The notes: generated from the sequence alone by a model not told the origin. A DNA stretch of 64,000 nt from Saprospira grandis (GCF_027594745.1 NZ_CP110854.1:310001-374000); one strand, 5' to 3'; counted from the first letter of the stretch, positions 33,013-40,525 are shown. A program made the numbers and translations.

Positions 33013-33762
33013 TTAATTCGTTGGACTGCTTGCTGCTTTTTGTCGATCTCGGATGCCTTGAATTAAATCTTGGCGGCTCAGTTGTAGCATGGCGGCATAG
33101 ATTTGCACTTTTTGCGGGCCCATAATGGGAGCCGCTTCTTTAAGCAGGGCATCAACACTTTCTCTCGCTTTTTCTTCTTGGCCCAATAGCAGCAAGCTAT
33201 GCGATTTCCCCGCCCAATTATCATAGTAGTAAATAATATTTTCTGGCTGTCGGTACTTTTTGCCTTTAGCCAAACGGCCATCAAATAAAGCTAGACTTTT
33301 CTCATAGTACTTAAAGGCCGCTACACTATCGCCTTGCAGGTCCTTAAAAAAGCCCAAAGATTGCCAGCCTTCTGCAAATTCAGGTTCTTGAGCTAGACGC
33401 TGACGCAGGTATTTTTCGGCCTCGGCCATACGGCCTTCTTGCATTTCTAGGGCGGCCATATTGCTATACAAAAGGCCATAGCTACTATCTTGGGCCAAAG
33501 CTTGCTGATAGTAATAGCGGGCCGAATCTAAATAAATTTCTCGCTGTTCTAAGTTGATTGTGGGGTCGGTTTCGGCCTGTGTTTGATAGCGAATACCAAG
33601 GTCATTTAGGCGGAGCATTTCCGGACTCGCCTCATAGTTAGGGGGCAACCAGCCCTCTTCTGTATTGAGTTTAGCCGCTTCTTTGGCAGGCAAATTCTGT
33701 TGGTCTTGGCAGGCCGTTAGGCCTAAAAGGAGAAGCCCCAAACAAGATATAGATTTGAGCAT
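33013..33762 (-). CDS. TPR-repeat lipoprotein
   Basis: 249 residues from MLKSISCLGLLLLGLTACQD (lipobox LTAC); two further in-frame ATGs lie up to 8 codons upstream. Tetratricopeptide units are visible: YYYQQALAQDSSYGLLYSNM, EKYLRQRLAQEPEFAEGWQS, KYYEKSLALFDGRLAKG. Likely a periplasmic/outer-membrane adaptor for protein complexes. A TAGCTTTG -7 element lies just upstream on the same strand. Confidence 0.8.
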   Translation of the reverse strand: MLKSISCLGLLLLGLTACQDQQNLPAKEAAKLNTEEGWLPPNYEASPEMLRLNDLGIRYQTQAETDPTINLEQREIYLDSARYYYQQALAQDSSYGLLYSNMAALEMQEGRMAEAEKYLRQRLAQEPEFAEGWQSLGFFKDLQGDSVAAFKYYEKSLALFDGRLAKGKKYRQPENIIYYYDNWAGKSHSLLLLGQEEKARESVDALLKEAAPIMGPQKVQIYAAMLQLSRQDLIQGIRDRQKAASSPTN

Positions 33763-33783
33763 TTGCATACGTTCTTTTTTTTG

Positions 33784-33791
33784 CAAAGCTA
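33784..33791 (-). promoter_or_regulatory. Bacteroidota -7 promoter element (TPR gene)
   Basis: On the minus strand TAGCTTTG matches TAnnTTTG, about 21 bp before the chosen ATG at 33762. This also argues against the longer start at 33786. Confidence 0.45.
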
Positions 33792-33902
33792 AATATTATC
33801 AGGAGAATAGCCAGCGGTCTTACTCTTTTTTGCGCCTCAGGCCGTACGCTACACTTAAATCCTCCTCCCTTTTCTAGATGTTTATTCGAAGCTTCTTTTT
33901 TT

Positions 33903-34014
33903 GGGGCCTGCCGCCTTCGGCGGCCGGGCCCTTGCAGGGCTCGCAGGTCTGCTCGGCCCTGCGGGCTTCGCCCTAGGTCTGCCGCTGCGCGGCCCCCTTT
34001 CAGGCCCCTAGGCC
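33903..34014 (+). repeat. Structured intergenic repeat, core copy 11 (GGCCT/AGGCC ends)
   Basis: Diverged copy: GGGGCCT ... CCCCTAGGCC, with stems GCCGCCTTCGGCGGC and GCCGCTGCGCGGC. It keeps GGCTCGCAGGTCTGCTCGGC and TAGGTCTG. It starts a repeat cluster that fills 33903-34687. Confidence 0.78.
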
Positions 34015-34036
34015 GACGGGCCTTCGGCCCTTTTAA

Positions 34037-34107
34037 CTGTAGGTTGAAACCTACAGCAAGCATGGTATTGCTTCGCAATAATTGATGAATGAGGGTTGAA
34101 ACCCTCA
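34037..34107. repeat. Double TTGAAA-loop hairpin element, copy 1
   Basis: First hairpin CTGTAGGTTGAAACCTACAG (34037-34056), middle hairpin GTATTGCTTCGCAATA, second hairpin TGAGGGTTGAAACCCTCA (34090-34107). Other copies at 39586, 45005, 58189 and in the 61-62 kb array have different stem sequences around the same TTRAAA loop. Confidence 0.75.
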
Positions 34108-34126
34108 TGAAATTAACTTCTCGGCC

Positions 34127-34232
34127 ATCCTTTGATAAAAATTTCAGGCTAGTCAAGGCATTTTTTAAAGGCATAGCCGTAGCTATGGCTGAGAAAAATA
34201 ACGTAGAATAGCAGGAAATTAAAACAAAGGAT
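34127..34232. repeat. MITE-like 106-bp inverted-repeat element
   Basis: Ends carry imperfect inverted repeats (ATCCTTTG with ATTTC inside; GAAATT then CAAAGGAT). An internal palindrome CATAGCCGTAGCTATG sits near the centre. An internal 34-codon reading frame exists but is not convincing. Between this element and 34300 a chimeric hairpin (CTGTAGGTTGAAACCATCGG, 34278-34297) joins the left arm of one TTGAAA hairpin to the right arm of another. Confidence 0.45.
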
Positions 34233-34313
34233 AGAAGTGGCAGGGCTTTCATTTGGCCTTTGCCGACGGGCCTTTTAACTGTAGGTTGAAACCATCGGCC
34301 CGTATCATTTATA

Positions 34314-34374
34314 GCAAACAAGGGCTTTAGCCCGCCAGTTTGCATAGCCCTACAAGCATGGGCTTCAGCCCATG
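34314..34374. repeat. GCAAAC two-hairpin element, copy 1
   Basis: Outer stem GCAAAC/GTTTGC (34314-34343) encloses GGGCTTTAGCCC. A second hairpin CATGGGCTTCAGCCCATG follows at 34357-34374. Further copies at 34482, 39872, 62598 and 62758. Confidence 0.7.
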
Positions 34375-34481
34375 GACCCAAAACCAACTAGTTCTGAAAA
34401 GGCTTCTTCTCTCTTCCACTCCCTTTTTCCAAACTCCCAAGAAAAAGTTGAGGGACTACTAATAAGCGGCTATACTTACTG

Positions 34482-34542
34482 CCCTGGGCTGAAGCCCAGG
34501 GTTGCTGACTTGAGCGAACTGACGGAGAAAGTCCTTGTTCGC
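34482..34542. repeat. GCGAAC two-hairpin element, copy 2
   Basis: CCCTGGGCTGAAGCCCAGGG (34482-34501), then outer stem GCGAAC/GTTCGC (34513-34542) around a degraded inner stem (GGAGAAAGTCC). Order is reversed relative to copy 1 because it is the opposite orientation. Confidence 0.68.
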
Positions 34543-34615
34543 TTTCATTGCTTCTAAGGACCGAAAACTGCCCAACCGCCGAAGAAAACAGCCAAAAGAA
34601 AAAAGACAGCTGAGC

Positions 34616-34687
34616 GGCCACAACAAGCCCTTTAGGGCGTCTTCGACGACCAACGGGAGTAACCGCCCGCCGAAGGCGGGAGGCCCC
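34616..34687 (-). repeat. Companion hairpin module, solitary copy 3
   Basis: CACAACAA, stem GCCCTTTAGGGC, CGACGACCAACGGGAGTAA, then GCCCGCCGAAGGCGGG and AGGCCCC, without a core. Confidence 0.7.
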
Positions 34688-34693
34688 TCCTAT

Positions 34694-35080
34694 TTAAACA
34701 GATAAATGAACTTCTATCAATAGCCCCTTAGCATCAAATATAAATAACAAATTATCCGCAAGCACCCCTTTTTGCCCTAACTTTCTATACCGAAAATCTT
34801 CTTCAAAAAGCAACTGCTCATCACTTAAAAAACGGCAGACCTTTGTGTATGAATTATTTTGGTCAGACTCCATAAAACTCATCGAGATCCTAGCTAGGAG
34901 GGATTTGAAAAAAAAGAATTCAAGTCGCCCCAACTTATAAAAAGTCTTCCCTTTTTTAGCAACAGCTTTTTGTATACCCCAAAAAAGAACGAAAGCGTCC
35001 TCCTTGACATTGATAGCGTCCTTTTCTTTTGACAAAAGAACGATTTCCTCATAACTACATAAATCAAAACTACTTATCAT
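34694..35080 (-). CDS. Hypothetical protein (AT-rich gene)
   Basis: 128 residues from MISSFDLCSYEEIVLLSKEK; an in-frame ATG ten codons upstream (35110) is possible. No signal peptide, no recognised domain. Rich in Phe, Leu and Lys, and ends FIFDAKGLLIEVHLSV. Base composition is clearly more AT-rich than the envelope genes around it. It sits with three other AT-rich orphan genes between repeat clusters, a typical accessory pocket. I do not recognise it. Confidence 0.55.
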   Translation of the reverse strand: MISSFDLCSYEEIVLLSKEKDAINVKEDAFVLFWGIQKAVAKKGKTFYKLGRLEFFFFKSLLARISMSFMESDQNNSYTKVCRFLSDEQLLFEEDFRYRKLGQKGVLADNLLFIFDAKGLLIEVHLSV

Positions 35081-35136
35081 CAACAGTTTGTAAAATTTAA
35101 ATTCTAGCAAAAGTACTTAGTTCGCCAAAACACTAG

Positions 35137-35622
35137 CTATTCAATATACTCATTAGGCATTCCCACATCCTCATATTTTACGTACTTTTCAAACAGATGT
35201 ATACCTCCTTTCCATTTATACCCATTTTTCTTTGCCATTGACAAAAAAAAGAATAACCTTTTCTCACTGTAGGGCTTATAGCATTCTTTTACCTTATATG
35301 GATATAGGCGAACAATATCAAAATAAGCCTTGGCATAATTGTTCTGTACGGCCATTAGCAGTGAAATTGAAACTCCTTTTTGAGGAGCTCTGCTGAGATT
35401 GAACAACCTTGCTATGCTATCATATTTGACTTGATTATTCTCCTTAACAGCCTTCATACCTTCATCAAATAATCTCTTGAGATCATATTCATAAACTCTA
35501 GATGTATCTCTATCCCCTTGTTTATCAATAAATGATTCTTTAGCGCTTGTTTTATCATCTTTTGGTTGGGTACAACCCAAAAAAGCCATTGTTATCAAAA
35601 CCAATAAAGTTCGTCTATCCAT
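35137..35622 (-). CDS. Hypothetical lipoprotein (AT-rich gene)
   Basis: 161 residues. Signal peptide with lipobox FLGC (MDRRTLLVLITMAFLGC). The mature protein is charged, with a helical middle (LKRLFDEGMKAVKENNQVKY) and AKAYFDIVRLYPYKVKECY. Helical hairpins of this sort resemble Sel1/TPR units but no full repeat is visible. It is followed on the same strand by the gene ending at 34694. Function unknown. Confidence 0.6.
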   Translation of the reverse strand: MDRRTLLVLITMAFLGCTQPKDDKTSAKESFIDKQGDRDTSRVYEYDLKRLFDEGMKAVKENNQVKYDSIARLFNLSRAPQKGVSISLLMAVQNNYAKAYFDIVRLYPYKVKECYKPYSEKRLFFFLSMAKKNGYKWKGGIHLFEKYVKYEDVGMPNEYIE

Positions 35623-35713
35623 ACTTTAGTTTGTTTCAGGGTCATTTCCATTAGGCTAATCATCTCAGGCGATGAACAGCAGGCGGCGAAGCCGCCATGG
35701 CCGAAGGCCAAAC

Positions 35714-35826
35714 GGCCTAGCGATGTGAAAGGGGGCGGCGAAGCCGCAGACCAAGGCCGTCAGGCCGCAGGGCCGAGCAGACCTGCGAGCCCTGAAACGT
35801 AGCGCCCGCCAAAGGCGGGAGGCCCC
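35714..35826 (-). repeat. Structured intergenic repeat, core copy 13 (GGCCT/AGGCC ends)
   Basis: GGCCT (35714) to AGGCCCC (35826). Stems are GCGGCGAAGCCGC, AGGCCGTCAGGCC-like and GCCCGCCAAAGGCGGG. Upstream flank carries further hairpins GGCGGCGAAGCCGCC and TGGCCGAAGGCCA. Confidence 0.82.
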
Positions 35827-35894
35827 TGCTACACATCAATATAGATGGGGCTATTCATCTGAAGATGGATTCGGCCACTAGTACAAGTAGACAT

Positions 35895-36257
35895 CTATTT
35901 TGTTTCAATTCGAGAGAAATTATATTTAGGATTATCTTCAAATAAAGTTAGAGAACAACGACCGTCATAACTGAACCCAAGCATACAACTACTTGACTTA
36001 CAGATACCCAATTCTCTAGTCGCCACCCAGCTATCTAAGTAAACCGTTTTTCCACGAAAATCATAAGTACCTTCGTTTAAAATCTTACTCCCCTTTCTAA
36101 GAGTATAATATCCAGAAGTTTCTATTTCTAAGGTTATTTCGTCAAAAAAATCATTCTGATAACTTCCAACTAAACTTTTGGTCTCAAAAAGACTACATTG
36201 GCAAAACAAACCAACGCCCAACAAGCTAATTATCAGTAGCTTAAAAAATTTCTTCAT
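35895..36257 (-). CDS. Hypothetical lipoprotein, lipocalin-like
   Basis: 120 residues. Lipobox LFCQC (Cys near residue 21). The mature part reads as a small beta-barrel: SLVGSYQNDFFDEITLEI, GYYTLRKGSKILNEGTYDF, TVYLDSW, the alternating pattern of small lipocalin-like envelope proteins. Cys residues in ICKSSSCML could form a disulfide. AT-rich gene in the orphan cluster. Function unknown. Confidence 0.6.
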   Translation of the reverse strand: MKKFFKLLIISLLGVGLFCQCSLFETKSLVGSYQNDFFDEITLEIETSGYYTLRKGSKILNEGTYDFRGKTVYLDSWVATRELGICKSSSCMLGFSYDGRCSLTLFEDNPKYNFSRIETK

Positions 36258-36378
36258 GTTAATCTGTTAGTTTGCACTGCCCTTCTCCAAAATAGAACCC
36301 TAGTTTAAAACGGAAGAAAAAGCCCTGTCCTCGAAGAGCAACGAAAATAGGTGCACACAGCAAGCTGTATTTTCAGAC

Positions 36379-36861
36379 TCAATTCAGCAAGAGGTGGTTA
36401 TTATTAAGTATAGTCTTTAAGTTAATATTTTCATCCTCTAAGGCGCCCTCTATTTTCAAAGATACTAAAATCTTGTAATTACAAATTCTCAAAACACTAT
36501 AATCAAAGTCAAAAAATTCTACACTTAAATCATAGCTTACTTTATTCATAGGCTCTAACTTAAGTGTGCTTACATGGCTGTCCCAATTTATATTTTCATG
36601 GAGTTTTACGGGAGTTAACTCCATGTCTTCAGATAGGTAATAAAATCTAACAGATGCCATTTTGGGACCTAAACTCTCAAGTCTTAAAGGAATAATTATT
36701 TCCTGAGAACAATTATTTACAAAGGTCAATCTTACAACCTTAGCATTCTTATCAATTTTAGCGTTAGCAAAGAACTCCAAACACTCCCCATGACTGTAGT
36801 TAGGAGAGTGACTACAGAAAGACAAAAGCAAACAAATAAAATAGTTGATCATATTCATCAT
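36379..36861 (-). CDS. Hypothetical secreted protein (AT-rich gene)
   Basis: 160 residues. N-terminal hydrophobic segment (MMNMINYFICLLLSFCSHSP) probably a signal peptide. The mature chain is beta-rich (KVVRLTFVNNCSQEIIIPLR, HVSTLKLEPMNKVSYDLSVE) with an immunoglobulin-like pattern. No recognised family. It is the last of four AT-rich orphan genes; just downstream in map order lies the superoxide dismutase terminator. Confidence 0.55.
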   Translation of the reverse strand: MMNMINYFICLLLSFCSHSPNYSHGECLEFFANAKIDKNAKVVRLTFVNNCSQEIIIPLRLESLGPKMASVRFYYLSEDMELTPVKLHENINWDSHVSTLKLEPMNKVSYDLSVEFFDFDYSVLRICNYKILVSLKIEGALEDENINLKTILNNNHLLLN

Positions 36862-36885
36862 TTAGTTGAATCTCCCCCCAAAAAA

Positions 36886-36918
36886 AATAGGCCCATAGCA
36901 AAAAACTATAGGCCTATT
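36886..36918 (-). terminator. Terminator of the superoxide dismutase gene
   Basis: AATAGGCC-C-ATAG and CTAT-A-GGCCTATT around an A-rich loop. On the minus strand it is followed by a T7 run. Confidence 0.82.
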
Positions 36919-36941
36919 AAAACAATTATATCTTTGCCAAA

Positions 36942-37553
36942 TTATTTAGCAGCCGCATAACGCTTATTCACTTCCTCCCAATTGATTACATTGAAAAAAG
37001 CTTCCACATAGTCGGGACGGCGGTTTTGGTAGTTGAGGTAGTAAGCATGCTCCCAAACATCTAGTCCAAGAATAGGCGTACCTTTGCAACCCGCAGTGTC
37101 TACATCCATTAGGGGATTATCTTGGTTAGGTGTAGAGCAAACCTCTAGTTTGCCATCTTTCACGCAAAGCCAAGCCCAACCAGAACCAAAACGAGTTTTG
37201 GCCGCAGCAGCAAATTTGTCCTTGAAAGTCTCATAGTCGCCAAATGTAGCTTTGATAGCCTCAGCTACTTCGCCTGTAGGCTCGCCACCACCATTGGGAG
37301 ACATGACCGACCAGAAAAGGCTGTGGTTGTAGAATCCACCGCCATTGTTGCGAACGCCAGCGCCTGCAGCAGAAACATTAGCGAGGATGTCCTCAATGCT
37401 TTTGCCTTCTAAATCAGTGCCTGCAATAGCAGCGTTCAATTTATTTGTGTAGCCAGCATGATGCTTTCCGTGGTGGATTTCCATGGTGCGGGCGTCAATA
37501 TGTGGTTCTAGTGCGTCATGCGCATAGGGCAATTTGGGCAATTCGAAAGCCAT
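36942..37553 (-). CDS. Superoxide dismutase (Mn/Fe family, Mn-type features)
   Basis: 203 residues, cytoplasmic. Metal ligands H27 (MEIHH), H77 (YNHSLFW), D165 and H169 (DVWEHAYY) are all present. The GGGFYNHSLFW segment and Q144 (TPNQD) follow the Mn-type pattern rather than the Fe-type, in which the active-site Gln comes from the earlier helix; cambialistic use cannot be excluded. Converts superoxide to oxygen and peroxide. Monocistronic with its own terminator. Confidence 0.93.
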   Translation of the reverse strand: MAFELPKLPYAHDALEPHIDARTMEIHHGKHHAGYTNKLNAAIAGTDLEGKSIEDILANVSAAGAGVRNNGGGFYNHSLFWSVMSPNGGGEPTGEVAEAIKATFGDYETFKDKFAAAAKTRFGSGWAWLCVKDGKLEVCSTPNQDNPLMDVDTAGCKGTPILGLDVWEHAYYLNYQNRRPDYVEAFFNVINWEEVNKRYAAAK

Positions 37554-37729
37554 AGTTTTCTTATTTTGTGGGTAAAGTAATTGAATGTTTCGGGCGCTTC
37601 GCCCTTTCTTGCGAAGCTATCATTTTTTATACAGAATCTAAACAAGGAGCTAGATTAAAAGTTGGCCGATATGTCCTTAGCTAGATGTTAAAGGCTAAAT
37701 ATCGACTGATTGTCAATAAGATAAAAAAA

Positions 37730-38635
37730 TTATTTTTTTTCTATTTCCTTTTTCTCCGCTTCTAGCGCTTCTATCTCGGCTGTTAATCGGCTAATTTGGT
37801 CCTTACTTTTAGCCAGTTTCTGGGCCAGAATATCAGCCGCCCGCCTTTTACTGATTTTTTGAGCCCTTTTTTGCTCGTAGTCCTGAAATTGCGTGGCGAT
37901 CTGAGCAAAAGCCGCCTCCTTTTTTGCCGCTCGCAGGTATCGCTCATAGGCCGCCGTCTGATCCGCCAAACGACGAGCCCCATCTATGTCGTTATGCTTA
38001 AATACTTGCATCAAACTCTGGTCAATCTTGGCCGATTGGGCCAATAACTCCTGCCAAATCGCCTTGGCTCCTCCCCCTATCTGCTGGGCATTTACCCAAG
38101 TTGCTAAGGCTTTTTCCGCCTCTTTGGCCTGCTCCTCCGCCAACTCATAATCCTCCTCTTGCTGCCTGAGCTGCGCATCTAGGGCCTGCAGTTTTAATTC
38201 CTGACTTTTAAGGGTCAATAACAGCTGCTTATAACGCAAATAATTTGCCGCCAGCTTTTTAAGCGCCACCCGCTGCCCCGACAAAGAAAAACTCCTCTGG
38301 CTCTTTGTTTCCACATAATCCCCCGCTCCCTCTTCTATAAAAAAGTTGGGCAACTCACTCAAAGGATCAAGCGGCAAAATAGAAAATGATGCCCCCCAAA
38401 GATCTTGCATATTGGCCGGCAAACGCAAGGCGGTGGGCTCCAAATCTAGCCGCCTAAGCCCGCCTTTTGGCCCTTTTAGCTCTAGGCTTTTAGGCGGCTG
38501 CTCTCCACAAAAAAGGCCTGTGGGTAGGCCATTTTCAGCTCCCACAGACCAATATAAATAGCCGCTCTGCGCTGCCGCGCCCGAAGCTGCTGTCATCAAA
38601 AAGAGGCCTAGCCCCCAACTCAAAAGTCCTTTCAT
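37730..38635 (-). CDS. Hypothetical secreted coiled-coil protein
   Basis: 301 residues. Signal peptide (MKGLLSWGLGLFLMTAASGAAAQ). Residues 25-125 form a globular part (SGYLYWSVGAENGLPTGLFC, LQDLWGASFSILPL-like), and residues 125-301 are an almost continuous Gln/Lys/Glu/Ala coiled coil ending AEKKEIEKK. No known domain. The start codon is 4 bp after the stop of the haem-binding gene on the same strand, so both are one transcription unit. Confidence 0.68.
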   Translation of the reverse strand: MKGLLSWGLGLFLMTAASGAAAQSGYLYWSVGAENGLPTGLFCGEQPPKSLELKGPKGGLRRLDLEPTALRLPANMQDLWGASFSILPLDPLSELPNFFIEEGAGDYVETKSQRSFSLSGQRVALKKLAANYLRYKQLLLTLKSQELKLQALDAQLRQQEEDYELAEEQAKEAEKALATWVNAQQIGGGAKAIWQELLAQSAKIDQSLMQVFKHNDIDGARRLADQTAAYERYLRAAKKEAAFAQIATQFQDYEQKRAQKISKRRAADILAQKLAKSKDQISRLTAEIEALEAEKKEIEKK

Positions 38636-38639
38636 ACGG

Positions 38640-39092
38640 TTATTTCGCTATTTGCTTAAAATAAGCAAGCAGTTCCGCCTGATCCTCCGCCGATAGTTTG
38701 GCATCCCCATGGGTCCAAGTATAAGACTTTAAAGGCATTTTCCCCTTTTCCATCTCCTCTACACATTCCTCCAATTTATGCACCTGCTTCTTGGCCTCAT
38801 AACTGCCCCAAACCGAAAAATTCAAATGCTTGCGCCCATGCTTTATATGGTTGTTGATCCACTGCCCAACCGGAACCACATAGGTGTACCAAGGATATAC
38901 CGTCTTATAACTGTGACAATCATAACAGGCCGCCTCCAATAAGGCTTTCTGCTTGGCCGTCGGCTGATGAATCGCCATCAAATCCGCTTGCTCATCAAAT
39001 GTAGGGTTTTCCTTTTGGATTTGGAAAAATTGAGCCACTAAGAGCAAAGCCAAAAAGCCCCAAAGGCCCCTTTTCATCCACTTCTTTTTCAT
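38640..39092 (-). CDS. Haem-binding (CxxCH) periplasmic protein
   Basis: 150 residues. An N-terminal anchor/signal (WGFLALLLVAQFFQI) is followed by AACYDCHSYKTVYPWYTYVV with the covalent haem motif C-Y-D-C-H. Then come VGQWINNHIKHGRKHLNFS and KGKMPLKSYTWTHGDAKLS, the pattern of the Haem_bd family (PF14376), where a Met (KMP) can act as the second axial ligand. It is probably a periplasmic electron carrier or sensor. It is co-transcribed with the coiled-coil protein gene 4 bp downstream. Confidence 0.85.
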   Translation of the reverse strand: MKKKWMKRGLWGFLALLLVAQFFQIQKENPTFDEQADLMAIHQPTAKQKALLEAACYDCHSYKTVYPWYTYVVPVGQWINNHIKHGRKHLNFSVWGSYEAKKQVHKLEECVEEMEKGKMPLKSYTWTHGDAKLSAEDQAELLAYFKQIAK

Positions 39093-39123
39093 AAGTTTTA
39101 ATTTAGACTGTTTCTAATTTGTG

Positions 39124-39131
39124 CAAATATA
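39124..39131 (-). promoter_or_regulatory. Bacteroidota -7 promoter element (haem-binding gene)
   Basis: On the minus strand TATATTTG fits TAnnTTTG exactly, 31 bp before the start codon. Confidence 0.5.
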
Positions 39132-39190
39132 GAGGTTCTTATATTTAAGAAGCCCTTAGACAACTGTTTTTTAATAAAGTTTAATGTTTA

Positions 39191-39345
39191 GGGGCCTCCG
39201 CTGCGGCTTCGCCTTGCGGCGCTACGTTCCGCAGCTCGCTGTTCGCTCGGCCCTTCGGCGCAAAGCGCCTCGGTCTGGCCCTGCGGGCCACTGCTGCACA
39301 TCGCTAGGCCGTTTGGCCTTCGGCCATAGGGCGGCAAAGCCGCCT
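39191..39345 (+). repeat. Structured intergenic repeat, core copy 14 (GGCCT/AGGCC ends)
   Basis: GGGGCCTCCGC ... CATCGCTAGGCC (AGGCC 39306-39310), followed by the flank hairpins GGCCTTCGGCC and GGCGGCAAAGCCGCC. Internal stems GGCGCAAAGCGCC and GGCCCTGCGGGCC. Confidence 0.85.
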
Positions 39346-39394
39346 GCTATCACTAAGCGAGTCTGTTTAATATTTTGTGTATGCCCTTTTTGCT

Positions 39395-40089
39395 GCCTAG
39401 GGACAAGCCCCTAGGCTAGCTTTTTCAGACAGCCCTCTAAAGAGGGCCTTTGGATATAGACCTTCTCTGCTACAACTATTGAGCAAGGCCCTCTATATCA
39501 GCCTTTGAGGCCCTTGTCAGGGCTGACTCCATTGGATTAGCCTAGGGGCTTGTCCTTAGGCGACTATTGGCATTTTATAGTACCTGTGGGTTGAAACCCA
39601 CTGCAACAAAAGAGGCCATACTAACTGCTATAAAAATGAGCCGATCGTTAAAATCATCGGCCCATAATGTATTCTAATATAAGGCTTTATTAAAAAAGTT
39701 CTTCTCTATTCTCTCTCCCCACCCACAAGAAAAAGTTGAGGGACTAATAATGGCTTTTTTATCCTGACCTAGGGACAAGCCCCTAGGCGACTATGAGTCT
39801 ATTTAAAATTTTGTAAGGTCTCCTTATGAATTTTCTAGTATATATAGTAGTCGGGGGAAAGCTGGTTATAGCCATGGGCTGAAGCCCATGGTTGTGGATC
39901 TATGCAAACTAGCGGGCTAAAGCCCTTGTTTGCTGCTAGCCCTTAGGTTCATTTTCTTATTTCCTAAATAGCCTCAAGAGTAGAAAAGTGAACAAGGACT
40001 TTCTCCGTCAGTTCATATGAGCCTTTGAGGCCCTTTAGGGCTGACTCCATTGGATTAGCCTAGGGGCTTGTCCCTAGGCGACTATTGGC
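39395..40089. repeat. Non-coding repeat district: CCTAGGG palindromes and two-hairpin elements
   Basis: This stretch has no convincing gene. It holds four CCTAGGG palindromes (39395-39416, 39540-39571, 39768-39787, 40058-40089) and one double TTGAAA element (39586-39601 plus a degraded second hairpin near 39640-39662). A GCAAAC two-hairpin element occupies 39872-39933, and a partial GCGAAC-like one lies near 39985-40013. A duplicated segment, GCCTTTGAGGCCCTT then GGGCTGACTCCATTGGATTA, appears at 39501-39540 and 40020-40058. Each duplicate leads into a palindrome, so the district grew by segmental duplication. Confidence 0.7.
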
Positions 40090-40404
40090 ATAACTAGTTT
40101 ACTTCCAGACATAACTAGTTTACTTCCAGACATAACTAGTTTACTTCCAGACATAACTAGTTTACCGCCAGACATAACTAGTTTACCGCCAGACATAACT
40201 AGTTTACCGCCAGACATAACTAGTTTACCGCCAGACATAACTAGTTTACTCCCAGACATAACTAGTTTACTCCCAGACATAACTAGTTTACTCCCAGACA
40301 TAACTAGTTTACTTCCAGACATAACTAGTTTACTTCCAGACATAACTAGTTTACTTCCAGACATAACTAGTTTACTTCCAGACATAACTAGTTTACTTCC
40401 AGAC
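40090..40404. repeat. 21-bp tandem repeat array, 15 copies
   Basis: Fifteen units of ATAACTAGTTTACNNCCAGAC with no indels. Units occur in blocks: three with TTCC, four with CGCC, three with TCCC, five with TTCC, so the array expanded by block duplication. On the minus strand the frame encodes MSGSKLV or MSGGKLV repeats, but there is no RBS and no flanking domain. The left edge abuts a CCTAGGG palindrome (40058-40089). Confidence 0.92.
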
Positions 40405-40475
40405 ATAACTTTTGCCTTTTTTCATTTTGTTACGTTTTTTCAGTTTTTAACAAAACCCTAACATATAGGCCCAAA

Positions 40476-40507
40476 AAAAGGCGAAAAACCTAAGTTTTTC
40501 GCCTTTT
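40476..40507 (-). terminator. Rho-independent terminator
   Basis: AAAAGGCGAAAAA, loop CCTAAG, TTTTTCGCCTTTT: a 13-pair stem just after the stop codon of the gene at 40526. Confidence 0.88.
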
Positions 40508-40525
40508 GGTTGGCTACAAAAGCGC

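Noticed and set aside
33671..34387. 238-codon minus-strand frame in the repeat cluster
   Set aside because: It reads through structured repeats and hairpins, overlaps the TPR gene's N-terminus and gives a low-complexity protein rich in Arg and Gly.
40090..40404. CRISPR array
   Set aside because: Units are directly adjacent with no spacers, and no cas genes are present.
40074..40406. 110-codon frame encoding MSGSKLV repeats
   Set aside because: It lies wholly inside a 21-bp tandem array whose length keeps frames open. There is no RBS, no signal and no domain at either end.
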